DNA from: a virus
Direction: 5' to 3' (one strand)
Virus record (IMG/VR): IMGVR_UViG_3300037808_000234
Span: 1-40,078 of that record
Length of the DNA: 40,078 nt
Shown here: positions 32,450 to 39,935 of the stretch, one piece after another
Position numbering within the stretch: the first letter of the stretch is position 1
Layout: every line of letters begins with the position of its first letter
Translations under genes and position numbers: made by a program
The notes under the pieces: generated by a model
Seen by the model: the letters and a program-made list of their open reading frames with translations, nothing else
What the model was told of the DNA's origin: nothing
Databases searched by the model: none

Positions 32450-33604
32450 TCAGACGCTCACGTTGCCGGAGATCGTGAAGAACGAACGGCGTCCGTTATC
32501 GACCGACCATTGGCGTTTCCACTCGATCCGCTTGAACACATTGCTGAGAAGCGGGTGGGCCTGCATGTCACCGATCTGGCGAATGAAACCGATACTATCA
32601 CCGCTAATACCACCCGCACGGACGGTGTTGAGGCGAAGTGAGTTCCAGTTGACCCCGAGGATGGGGTAACTAGATGTGATAAACTCGGCTTCGAGGTCAT
32701 CCCAGAAAACCTCTTTCTTGAGGTAGCGGGACCAGTCGATGGAGATACCAGCGAAAGGAATGGTACCCGTTGCACCCATGTTGGTGTTGACGGGATCGGG
32801 GAGAGCAGCGGAGGTCCGCAATAACCCGAGCATCTCCTCAAAGCTATCCAACGTGGTGTAGATGTGCGTGGGGCGCTCAATTTCCGAGTAGGAGCTATTG
32901 AGGATGGCCTTCTGCATGTCGGCAATCATAGTCGAGTGGTCCGTTGCACCTGCCGTAGCGTGGTGAGTGTCCCACTTGGCAACATCGTTAGTCTTAACGG
33001 CTGCAAACGATTCGTCCGACGTATCGCCAGTACCAACCGATCCAAGAACGTTCGATCTCTCGGAGGAAGAGTAGAGTAGACCGCCAAGGGAAACGGGGTA
33101 ACCGTGGCTGAAGTCAGTATCACCGACAGCAGCAGCGCGGCGGAGAGCCGTACTCGAAATGTCGGAGTCACCGTTGCCTGTAAGGAAGAGAATCTCCTCC
33201 TCATTCAGAATGCTCATCATGTTGGCTTTAACAACAGAGGAGACATAGTCGATGACGTTGCCAGGAGGTTGCGACTGGGGGAAGTTAATGTTCCTAGTGC
33301 CTGCCTGCAAGGTGAAGACTGCGTGCGTTAGCACTTCCTTCGCCGTAGCCGACAGGTTATTGAGGTTCGGGGTACCCGTAGTGATGTCCGGCTTATACAG
33401 CGAGGAGTCCTCGCCGTGGCCGTACATGATGGGATGCCGAACGTTCTCGGAATCGTTAACCATGAAGACGCGACCCGACTGGGCAGCTTGCTTCAGGAAC
33501 TTCTCACCTGAGTCGGTGAGTGCGTTAATAGGATCGCGGCTATAAGTGTCAATAGCCGTGGACACCATAGTGTCGAGTGATTGTGTGTAACTGGGAACAG
33601 CCAT
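32450..33604 (-). CDS. Major capsid protein, 384 aa
   Basis: This 384-residue protein lies directly downstream of the scaffold and has the length and composition of an HK97-fold capsid protein. It has a helical N terminus (SLDTMVSTAIDTYSR), a central spine-like helical part with SSVVKANMMSILNEEE, and a late segment of strands (AEFITSSYPILGVNWNSL, SIGFIRQIGDMQAHP). No protease gene is nearby, so maturation by cleavage is not indicated. Identification relies on order and general features. Confidence 0.82.
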   Translation of the reverse strand: MAVPSYTQSLDTMVSTAIDTYSRDPINALTDSGEKFLKQAAQSGRVFMVNDSENVRHPIMYGHGEDSSLYKPDITTGTPNLNNLSATAKEVLTHAVFTLQAGTRNINFPQSQPPGNVIDYVSSVVKANMMSILNEEEILFLTGNGDSDISSTALRRAAAVGDTDFSHGYPVSLGGLLYSSSERSNVLGSVGTGDTSDESFAAVKTNDVAKWDTHHATAGATDHSTMIADMQKAILNSSYSEIERPTHIYTTLDSFEEMLGLLRTSAALPDPVNTNMGATGTIPFAGISIDWSRYLKKEVFWDDLEAEFITSSYPILGVNWNSLRLNTVRAGGISGDSIGFIRQIGDMQAHPLLSNVFKRIEWKRQWSVDNGRRSFFTISGNVSV

Positions 33605-33623
33605 AGTAATGTCTTGTTAAGTG

Positions 33624-34310
33624 TCAGGAAGTCTTAGCGTTCTCGACTGCGCGACGCACGCGGTCTTCCAACGTTGAGCCATCTGTACGGGCAGCGTTTA
33701 ACTGCATGGTACCGTCAGCGTAAGCAATCGCCCCGTCAGGGGCCGACCGAGAGAGTCCGCTTTGTGGTGATGCTGATGCTGCGCCCGAAGTTGTCTTCGA
33801 TACTCCAGCCATTGCTACTAGGGTGCGGATCCCTGCCTCGCTTAACAAGATCTCTGGCGTTAGTTTGCCTTGCTGCACGGCTTCCGAGTAAGTCTTTTGG
33901 ACTAGCTGGTAACCTTCGGAGCCGGGGTGCAAGCCTTCGGTGCCAAGAACGTTAAGGAACGATTCTTTAGCGCCTTCACGGCGGTTGTACTCGGCGTCTT
34001 TTGTAGCAAGTAACTCTTCGATTTGGGTACGGTTCATGTACCCGTCATCGTTGAGCTGCTTCTTCTGCTTTTGATCGTGGTTGGCGACGGCGTCGTTAAT
34101 TGCTTTGCTGACGTAGGACTCAATTTTGGAACGGGCGGAGCCGTCTAGGTCGAGTTCGTCTAAAGAACGGAGTTTACTTTGCTCCTTTGGAGCGGCACTA
34201 GCCGCTGCTCTTCCTGCTTCTTCTGCGAGGTCTACCATAGGCTCCTCACTCGGACTTACAGGCTGTGTTTCCTCGGGGGCAGGATTGTTGGGTTGTGTTT
34301 GTTCTGGCAC
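33624..34310 (-). CDS. Scaffold protein, 228 aa
   Basis: The sequence is acidic and proline/glutamate-rich at the N terminus (PEQTQPNNPAPEETQPVSPSEEP), then charged and helical with coiled-coil character (about 50-135), ending in a basic-acidic mix. This is typical of podovirus assembly scaffolds, and the gene sits directly before the capsid gene. The start is GTG at 34310, with GAGG six bases upstream. It is expected to be lost during head maturation. Confidence 0.8.
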   Translation of the reverse strand: MPEQTQPNNPAPEETQPVSPSEEPMVDLAEEAGRAAASAAPKEQSKLRSLDELDLDGSARSKIESYVSKAINDAVANHDQKQKKQLNDDGYMNRTQIEELLATKDAEYNRREGAKESFLNVLGTEGLHPGSEGYQLVQKTYSEAVQQGKLTPEILLSEAGIRTLVAMAGVSKTTSGAASASPQSGLSRSAPDGAIAYADGTMQLNAARTDGSTLEDRVRRAVENAKTS

Positions 34311-34378
34311 GTTTACCTCTCGGCTCGATTAGAAAGTTACACTACTCCTAAATAGGGTAGCAAGGTGGCGTTTAAATG

Positions 34379-34753
34379 TCAACCGTCAACGCCGCCGACG
34401 GTATTTGGGATGTCCCCGGTACGGAAGCGTGCCGGGACTGTAGCTCTGATTTGATCTTCGTTGGTTTTAAACTTGGCCGTCTCCATACTGAGCCCATTGC
34501 GCTTGTAGACCCGCTCCATCTGGCGTTTAGACGTTACATGGTAGTCTGGGTGCGATGGGGGTAGCTGGGCGACGATCTTGCCATCGACCCAGTTGGCCTC
34601 GGTGGAGATGCCGCCGTTGATATTCTTGGCGGCGTAGTCCTGCCAGCCGCTGACCACGGCGCATTCTGGGCAAGGTTCGGGGCGGGATGCCTCGGACATG
34701 GGCTTGGAGACTTCAAATGGGCCGCAGGAGTCGCAAATGTAAGGGTAGAGCAT
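34379..34753 (-). CDS. FmdB-type zinc-ribbon protein, 124 aa
   Basis: The N terminus (YPYICDSCGPFEVSKPM...CPEC) follows the FmdB/CxxC zinc-ribbon pattern, with ligands C7, C10, C28 and C31. The rest is basic and hydrophilic. The ATG overlaps the portal stop (TAATG), so it is co-translated with the portal. Members are small regulators or assembly helpers; the role here is unknown. The 68-nt gap before the scaffold gene holds no clear terminator. Confidence 0.75.
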   Translation of the reverse strand: MLYPYICDSCGPFEVSKPMSEASRPEPCPECAVVSGWQDYAAKNINGGISTEANWVDGKIVAQLPPSHPDYHVTSKRQMERVYKRNGLSMETAKFKTNEDQIRATVPARFRTGDIPNTVGGVDG

Positions 34754-36762
34754 TAGTATCCGGGCTGTTCGATGCCGCCTTGGGGGGTGGTGGTCGGGGC
34801 GGAGTTGGTGGCTAGGGCGGAGATCATGTTGTTGTCGATCTCGCCTGGGCCTGCGCCGACGCCGGGGATGACGCCGCCCATTGCGGCGGGGTTGATGACC
34901 TCGGAGCGGCGGGCTGCGTACATGCGGTGCATGTCGAGGGCTTGACGGATGGCGATGAGTTGGAACTCGTCAGCGTTGCGGTTGACAGCAGCCTCCTGCA
35001 TCTTGGCGTAGTAGGCAACGTACATGTCGTGCTGATCGTCCTCGAAGACCATGATCGGCTCCTGCGTTTGCAGGTGACGGATGTAGCGTTCTTCGGGGCC
35101 AAGCTCAATGGTGGGTGCGTCGAGGAAGATGTCTGCATCCTCGATGCCCATTGCGTTGCCGAGTCGTCGGAGGGCTTCTCGCGTCATGCGCGGGATGCCT
35201 TGGGCGAAGGCTTGCTGTGCGTTGGTGGTGACGGTTATCCATTGCATGAGTGCTTGGATGTCGCCCTGGTTGGAGAGGTGCCCAAGCTCGACCGGGTCTA
35301 CGTCGAAGCTGAAGCAGGCGGTCACGGGGTCGGGGACCGGGATGGTTCGGATGATCCCGTTGTCGAGGGGGATGTCTACCTGCGTGCCGAAGATCTTGCG
35401 TTGGTACTTGAAGCCTACCTGCGCGATCTGGGTCCACATGGACGCCATAATCTCAAGGCGATCTTGGTTTCGCTTGGAGGAGGCGTCGGTAATTGCAGCG
35501 GCCTCGGTGGCAGACTTGCGGCCCCCGGCTGCTACGCCACGATCATTCGGTGATACGCCCGTGACGTCATCGAAGAGACGCATGTAAGTCTGGAGCGCGG
35601 CGAGGTACTCGTTGAGGACGGTGCTTTGCTCGACGGGACGCATGGTGGCGTTTACGCCGCGCGTGTTGTCGTCGGCATCGACGCCGATGAAGACGGTTCC
35701 TCCGGGGACTACGTTACGCGCTGCCTGGATAGCATCATCGCTGATGGCGTTCTTGTCGTAGAGGATCGTGTTGTTGCTCGTTCGTACCTCACGGTCGATC
35801 TGGACAAGGGTTTGGACGATCATCCGCATGAGCGGAATCCAAGAGAGGACTTCGGCGGCGGGGACGTCTTCGCTGGGGGCGGGATCGAGGAACTGGCCGA
35901 TGATGATTGGGCACTCGGGGATCGTCTCGGTGATGACGTAGTTGCCGATGGTGTTGGCCGTCTTGTCGGCAGCGTCTAAACGCATTTCTGCGCTAGGGTC
36001 TTCCACGCCTGTGCGCGAGACGAAGATCGACATGGGCGTACCCTTGGGATCTTTGGCCGCATGGCGGAAGCCGTCGTGGTAGACTTCGGTTACGCGGACA
36101 ATCTCCCAGGCTTTGGGTTCCTCTTCGCCTGTGATGTCGGGACGCCAGTGTTTGGGGAGGTCGCCCCATTGCATGTCGTAGGCGTGCCACTTGAAGCGGC
36201 GATGGAATGGTTCGTAGCCGCAGTCACGCGCCTCAAGGGCATCGTAGTGGACGCGCTTGTAGGGAACCTTCTCCTTCGCGTCATAGGTAACCTTGACGGC
36301 GAAGTAGGGGGAGAGCATCCCGATGAACGCAGCCTTACGCATCGCTTGGCGGAGGTCGCCGTGGTCAGTCATGATGCGCGTCAGTCGGTTCTGCGCGTCG
36401 GCTAGGTGGGCGGCTCCGGGGATGCGGGCCTTGGCGCGGAAGGTCGGGACGCCTGGGGTTAGGTTGGCGACGATCTGGCGCAGGCGGGAGAGGAAGAGGT
36501 TGGCCGTAGTCTCGGGCGGTCGCCATGAGACTGTCGAGAGCGCGTTGGCGAGTGTGTGGGCCGGGATGCCCTGCTCGCCAATGACCATGCTGGCTGCGCC
36601 GCCGAGCGGGTCGCGCCCGGTGTAGATGTCGTTGATTAAACGCTCGTTGCCCGCCAACGGTTCGTGTAGGGCGGTGGCCGAGCTTTCGATGAGGGCGGCA
36701 AGCGCGATGGCTACGTCTTCGGGTAGCGCGTAAGGTTTACCTGTTTGGCCAGTGGTTTCCAT
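34753..36762 (-). CDS. Portal protein, 669 aa
   Basis: This long, soluble helical protein lies between terminase and scaffold, the canonical place for the portal. It contains a portal-like segment with ASMWTQIAQVGFKYQRKIFG near the clip/stem and a helical C-terminal region ending in a Gly/Pro-rich tail. At 669 residues it is somewhat longer than T7 gp8 (536) and near P22 gp1 (725). It overlaps terminase by 26 nt. It forms the dodecameric packaging and ejection ring at the capsid vertex. Confidence 0.85.
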   Translation of the reverse strand: METTGQTGKPYALPEDVAIALAALIESSATALHEPLAGNERLINDIYTGRDPLGGAASMVIGEQGIPAHTLANALSTVSWRPPETTANLFLSRLRQIVANLTPGVPTFRAKARIPGAAHLADAQNRLTRIMTDHGDLRQAMRKAAFIGMLSPYFAVKVTYDAKEKVPYKRVHYDALEARDCGYEPFHRRFKWHAYDMQWGDLPKHWRPDITGEEEPKAWEIVRVTEVYHDGFRHAAKDPKGTPMSIFVSRTGVEDPSAEMRLDAADKTANTIGNYVITETIPECPIIIGQFLDPAPSEDVPAAEVLSWIPLMRMIVQTLVQIDREVRTSNNTILYDKNAISDDAIQAARNVVPGGTVFIGVDADDNTRGVNATMRPVEQSTVLNEYLAALQTYMRLFDDVTGVSPNDRGVAAGGRKSATEAAAITDASSKRNQDRLEIMASMWTQIAQVGFKYQRKIFGTQVDIPLDNGIIRTIPVPDPVTACFSFDVDPVELGHLSNQGDIQALMQWITVTTNAQQAFAQGIPRMTREALRRLGNAMGIEDADIFLDAPTIELGPEERYIRHLQTQEPIMVFEDDQHDMYVAYYAKMQEAAVNRNADEFQLIAIRQALDMHRMYAARRSEVINPAAMGGVIPGVGAGPGEIDNNMISALATNSAPTTTPQGGIEQPGY

Positions 36763-38335
36763 TTTGGTTTCCAGTCCAGACTTTTAGTGGGTCGGTTGAG
36801 TTCGATGTCGGAGTAGCTACACCCGGCAACTGGCCACGGCGCTCGACCATTGAGGAGAGCAGGCCGAGGGCTGAGATGAGGTCGTCGGAGTTAGAGAGGG
36901 GATATTCGATGAGGCGTTGGACGAGGAGTTCGCGTCCGGGGAAGTCGTTGGGCATGAGCAGGTAGCCCTTACGCATGGCGGTCTGGAGGGACATGAGGCG
37001 GAATGCGAGGGAGGCGTTTCCGATCTTCTGGCCACGGATTTTGATGCCCTTTATCTTACCACGTTCCTCTAGCCAAGGTGCAAAGAGAGATTGGGATGCT
37101 ACCTTCTCGATCCAGATGCTCTTGAGGAGCTTGTGGGCCGGGACGCCTACATCCTCGATCCAGCAGGCGGCGGCGTCTGCGCCCCCGGCGATCTCTAGGG
37201 CTCGGACTGGGATGAAGATGTTGCGGTCGGCTGGGAAGCCCTTGAGGTGCAGCGTGGCGGCTGTTAGGACGCGGACGACCACGATGCCGTTGAGGTCGCC
37301 CCGCGTGCCGTCGATGCGCGCTACGGGATCGTAGAGGAGAATCTCGGGGCCATCGGGGAGGTTCTTGAGGGTCAGGTCGGGGTCGGTGGCGGCTTCGACT
37401 AGGCCGGGTTCGAAGATGGCCTCCTCGGCGGGGACGGGTTCGCAGAGGTACTGGGCGCTGAAGAAGGTGCGGCTGAGGCCAGCGTGCTTCTCGATGATCT
37501 CGTCGGCGGTCAGGAAGGAGGGGCAGAGGGGCCAGCCTCCGTTGGGGCCGGGGCCTTTCTTGTCGGCGCGGTTGTTGACCGGGTTGATGCCGTCCCAGAC
37601 GCCGAAGCGGAACTGGGACCAGTCATCTCGGCGGGAGAGGAAGGAGGTTACGTCTTGGAAGGCCCAGGGGGTTCCGATGTGGTCGATGGGGGAGTCGGGC
37701 GAGTACATCAGGGGTTCAAGGGCTTCGATGAAGTCGATGACCTTCTGGCGGCGGACGTAGGTGCGGCTGTTCTGCTCGTTGGCGGGGTCGTCGATGACGG
37801 CGCGGGTGGGGTGGTTTCCGGCGAGGTTGGATTCGACGGAGGCGGCGAAGACGGAGGGCTCACGGCCTTTGCCCGCTCGGCCCTGGATGTTGAACTGGTC
37901 GCAGGGGCCGGACTTGCGGACGTCGCCTTGGAGCGCGATCCAGGGGAAGGCGTCGCGGACGGGGATGAAGAGTCCGGGCAGGAGTTCAAGGTCGCCGTTG
38001 AGGCGGTCGCGGATTTCGCCCACCAGCTTGCGGGCTAGGTCGAGGGTGGCGCAGGCGATCAGGTTGCGGGACTCGGGGTGGTGGAGGAGGTGGTGGCAGG
38101 TGTCGATGACCGTGATGAGCGTGGACTTGGCGTGACCACGGGGGACGATGGTGCTGGTCTTGGGCTGGGAGTGGACATGCGCCAGCATTTGGCGATGGAA
38201 GTCCCCGAAGCGTTTGCGGCTGGAGTTGGGGTCGCCTTTGTAGCCGAGGGCTACGCCGAGAGCAAGCGGATCGTGCCACACGTCTAGGAGCGCGTCCCGT
38301 ATTTCCTCCGGGGTGTAATTTTTTGCTAAAACCAA
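36737..38335 (-). CDS. terL-like: Large terminase subunit, 532 aa
   Basis: The ATPase has Walker A RGHAKST (66-72) and Walker B AVIDD (179-183). A C-terminal RNase H-like nuclease domain (about 320-480) begins at LLYDPVAR, with further acidic residues at CWIEDVG. It drives DNA packaging with the portal. No ATG is available: the frame opens at TTG 38335 after an in-frame stop, with no strong ribosome-binding site, so the start is uncertain by a few codons. No small terminase gene is recognisable. Codon third positions are notably GC-rich compared with the early genes. Confidence 0.92.
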   Translation of the reverse strand: MVLAKNYTPEEIRDALLDVWHDPLALGVALGYKGDPNSSRKRFGDFHRQMLAHVHSQPKTSTIVPRGHAKSTLITVIDTCHHLLHHPESRNLIACATLDLARKLVGEIRDRLNGDLELLPGLFIPVRDAFPWIALQGDVRKSGPCDQFNIQGRAGKGREPSVFAASVESNLAGNHPTRAVIDDPANEQNSRTYVRRQKVIDFIEALEPLMYSPDSPIDHIGTPWAFQDVTSFLSRRDDWSQFRFGVWDGINPVNNRADKKGPGPNGGWPLCPSFLTADEIIEKHAGLSRTFFSAQYLCEPVPAEEAIFEPGLVEAATDPDLTLKNLPDGPEILLYDPVARIDGTRGDLNGIVVVRVLTAATLHLKGFPADRNIFIPVRALEIAGGADAAACWIEDVGVPAHKLLKSIWIEKVASQSLFAPWLEERGKIKGIKIRGQKIGNASLAFRLMSLQTAMRKGYLLMPNDFPGRELLVQRLIEYPLSNSDDLISALGLLSSMVERRGQLPGVATPTSNSTDPLKVWTGNQNGNHWPNR

Positions 38336-38495
38336 TGTGTCGTTTAGTATCCCGAATGCCCCGGCCTAGTGCAAGGGGTAGGGGGGCGGGATTTAAAGCG
38401 GGCGGCTAGGGGGCGGGGGGGAACGCGCGCGGGGGGAGGCCCGCCGGGGTGCGCCACTCGCGCTGCCCCGGTTGCCCGCCCGCGTGCTAAGTTAA
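38336..38495. other. G-run-rich non-coding gap upstream of terminase
   Basis: This 160-bp gap contains no gene. Its + strand carries G runs at 38375-38378, 38381-38386, 38388-38390, 38409-38413, 38415-38421 and 38431-38436, enough for one or two G-quadruplexes. In transcripts of the leftward operon the runs would read as C. Candidate roles are a promoter region, a packaging site or a replication pause. No canonical promoter is visible. Confidence 0.5.
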
Positions 38496-39059
38496 TTAAC
38501 GCGCCAACATTATCTCTCTAAGTCCAGCGCGACAATCAGCAACACGCCGCCGCCATGTTGCACCGTTAATATTAACGGGGGCACTTTGTCCAGTCATTAA
38601 GCGCACGGCTGTATCCCGTTGGACTAGCGGCAACAATGCTAGGCAGGCTGCTACCTCTTGGGCAGCTTCGAGTTTAGCCAGTCCAGAATCCTCCACTTGT
38701 ACAAGCTCCAGTTGATCGACTCCTTCAGTCGTTCTACCTCGTCCATTGCGGAGGCCAGTAACGGCAAGACTCACTTGTCGTTGGCCGTCCTCTTGTCGAT
38801 AAGTAGCGGCACCAATCAGTTTAGCGCAAGTCGTTGGACTAGGCCCGCCGAACTGCAAGCCAAAGCACCGCTCTCGCTCTTGTATATACCGATCGTGGTA
38901 CCCATCCAAGGCCGTCTCTTCAGTCACCCATTGTCCCAACGGGCTAGGTGTCCCAGTCCTTGCTGCTGCTGTTCTACCGCCTGTGAAACGATGGGCAGCA
39001 GCGTTGCCTTTGATGATGCCGTCTAGTTCGGTCCATGTTGTTTGTGTCGTGCTTGTCAT
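38496..39059 (-). CDS. Possible sigma-like transcription regulator, 187 aa
   Basis: The start at ATG 39059 is fixed by AGGAG seven bases upstream; an upstream extension to 39128 would add an artificial asparagine run encoded by a GTT/AAC repeat. The C-terminal third (ACLALLPLVQRDTAVRLMTG, then WRRRVADCRAGLREIM) resembles sigma-70 region 4: a helix, a variable turn and a basic recognition helix. The remainder matches no family I know. As the first gene of the leftward unit it could control late transcription, which would suit a phage without its own RNA polymerase. It could alternatively be a small terminase-like DNA-binding protein. The assignment is tentative. Confidence 0.55.
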   Translation of the reverse strand: MTSTTQTTWTELDGIIKGNAAAHRFTGGRTAAARTGTPSPLGQWVTEETALDGYHDRYIQERERCFGLQFGGPSPTTCAKLIGAATYRQEDGQRQVSLAVTGLRNGRGRTTEGVDQLELVQVEDSGLAKLEAAQEVAACLALLPLVQRDTAVRLMTGQSAPVNINGATWRRRVADCRAGLREIMLAR

Positions 39060-39070
39060 GTTATGTCTCC

Positions 39071-39087
39071 TGTTGTTGTTGTTGTTG
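39071..39087. repeat. Trinucleotide repeat (AAC)5 in the leader of the leftward gene
   Basis: On the minus strand, five AAC repeats directly precede the AGGAG site of the gene starting at 39059. Such CA-rich runs are unstructured and may keep the ribosome-binding site open. Confidence 0.8.
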
Positions 39088-39133
39088 AAGTGCAAAGCGA
39101 ACTGCCTTGCATGGTCATAGTTTAGCACGACTC

Positions 39134-39282
39134 GACACCCAATGCCGTCTGGCAGCCGGATTCTGTGCGGATCACTTCGGATCTTTTCCGCAAGTCGTGA
39201 CGGGGCAACGACTTACGACCGAAAGAAAACCTTTTCGGAAGTCGTCCGCACGATCCGGCCCCCCCAGACGGCATTGGGTGTC
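39134..39282. repeat. 149-bp element with 19-bp perfect inverted ends
   Basis: GACACCCAATGCCGTCTGG (39134-39152) is the exact reverse complement of 39264-39282. Inside, 39155-39161 pairs with 39253-39259 and 39165-39171 with 39245-39251, extending the stem. The apex holds alternative arms: 39192-39198/39208-39214 (AAGTCGT with ACGACTT) or 39209-39214/39239-39244 with 39219-39224/39232-39237. It lies between the divergent operons. Cruciform DNA, a structured RNA, a replication origin or a small mobile element are all possible. Confidence 0.7.
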
Positions 39283-39286
39283 CACT

Positions 39287-39300
39287 CCACTCCGGAGTGG
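39287..39300. promoter_or_regulatory. 14-bp perfect palindrome before the PC4-like gene
   Basis: CCACTCCGGAGTGG is a perfect palindrome 22 bases before ATG 39323. It is well placed for an operator bound by a dimeric regulator, or for an RNA hairpin; the GGAG inside it could serve an alternative start at 39308. Confidence 0.5.
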
Positions 39301-39322
39301 CCCAACAATGGAAAGACATAAC

Positions 39323-39628
39323 ATGAAAACAGAAGACATGACGAAGGACGATCTAGAACAACTAGTTCGGACCATGCAAGCTGAAAAGGAAGCTGCTGCT
39401 GAAGCACTTAGAATCGAAAAGGAGCGCCTAACTAGAATGGACGGTGTTCGGATCGAGTATAAGGAGTGGACGAAGGACGGCGTAACCGGGCGCAACTTCG
39501 AAGTTGCAGGCGGTCCTTTCGGGTGGCGTGGGATTAAGCTTACTCCAGCTAAGTGGTCCAAACTGAAGTTGATCGCGGATGATATTGACTTAGAAGTTGC
39601 CACTTTTGAACACTTGTTTACCAAGTGA
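39323..39628 (+). CDS. PC4-like ssDNA-binding protein, 101 aa
   Basis: An N-terminal charged coiled coil (about 5-40) precedes a domain resembling the PC4/Sub1 fold: VRIEYKEWTKDG, then GWRGIKLTPAKWSKLKLIA and a final helix. The KGI-L-x-x-x-W-x-x-L pattern of PC4 is matched by RGIKL-x3-W-x2-L. PC4-type proteins bind ssDNA or melted duplex as dimers and appear in phages such as T5 in recombination. ATG 39323 shares its 13-nt leader with the divergent gene at 39059; ATG 39308 (five residues longer) is an alternative. The gene ends just before a strong terminator, so it forms its own transcript. Confidence 0.65.
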   Translation: MKTEDMTKDDLEQLVRTMQAEKEAAAEALRIEKERLTRMDGVRIEYKEWTKDGVTGRNFEVAGGPFGWRGIKLTPAKWSKLKLIADDIDLEVATFEHLFTK

Positions 39629-39633
39629 GTTAG

Positions 39634-39671
39634 AGCCCCACTTACCAGAAATGGTGAGTGGGGCTTTTTTT
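39634..39671 (+). terminator. Rho-independent terminator
   Basis: Arms 39634-39647 and 39652-39665 pair over 14 bp (AGCCCCACT core with AGTGGGGCT) around a GAAA tetraloop, followed by seven T (39665-39671). It ends the PC4-like gene transcript. The 58 nt after it, up to 39729, should contain a new promoter for the early cluster; no consensus is obvious. Confidence 0.92.
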
Positions 39672-39729
39672 GTAGCTACTGTTGATACTACACCACCATG
39701 CGTAGCCGTGAATCACTTGGAGGATCACA

Positions 39730-39801
39730 ATGGACAAGGATAGCGAACTCTCTAGTTACCTCTTCATGGGGGTACTACTTTTTCTGGCCCTCTTACTTTA
39801 A
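39730..39801 (+). CDS. 23-residue membrane microprotein
   Basis: GGAGG lies six bases before ATG 39730. The peptide has an acidic hydrophilic start (MDKDSELSS) followed by YLFMGVLLFLALLL, a single likely membrane helix reaching the C terminus. It is the first gene after the terminator and directly precedes a zinc-ribbon gene with its own AAGGAG site. It could act on the host membrane early in infection; this is inference. Confidence 0.65.
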   Translation: MDKDSELSSYLFMGVLLFLALLL

Positions 39802-39809
39802 GGAGCAAC

Positions 39810-39935
39810 ATGAGTATTAGATGTAAACACTGTGACTCTCGACTACCCGTATGGGAGGAAGTGCAAGGTTCTTGTCCTTCCTGTTATGAAGAGTACGAAC
39901 GCGATAGCGCGCATAGCCGTGAAGGTGCTGAATGA
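39810..39935 (+). CDS. Small zinc-ribbon protein, 41 aa
   Basis: AAGGAG lies six bases before the ATG. Cysteine pairs C5-x2-C8 and C22-x2-C25 form a minimal zinc ribbon; the C-terminal 16 residues are acidic and basic mixed. The stop overlaps the next start (ATGA at 39932). The mismatch seen at base 2 of the window changes its last residue from Glu to Ala. Confidence 0.75.
   Translation: MSIRCKHCDSRLPVWEEVQGSCPSCYEEYERDSAHSREGAE

Noticed and set aside
30706-34348. Repeated GTTACACTACTC as a phage promoter
   Set aside because: One copy lies inside a coding region and a 12-13-nt repeat is expected by chance in 40 kb.
34927-36405. Long open frames on the + strand opposite the portal gene
   Set aside because: They are antisense shadows created by GC-rich codons; composition is atypical and no ribosome-binding sites are seen.
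37484-38135. Open frames opposite the terminase gene
   Set aside because: They have the same GC-driven shadow pattern, and terminase is unambiguous on the minus strand.
39060-39128. Longer start for the leftward sigma-like gene
   Set aside because: It would add an asparagine run from the AAC repeat; AGGAG at the right distance supports ATG 39059.
39107-39322. N-terminal extension of the PC4-like gene
   Set aside because: The extension would translate the inverted-repeat element and the palindrome, lacks a ribosome-binding site, and the shared leader supports a start at 39323.
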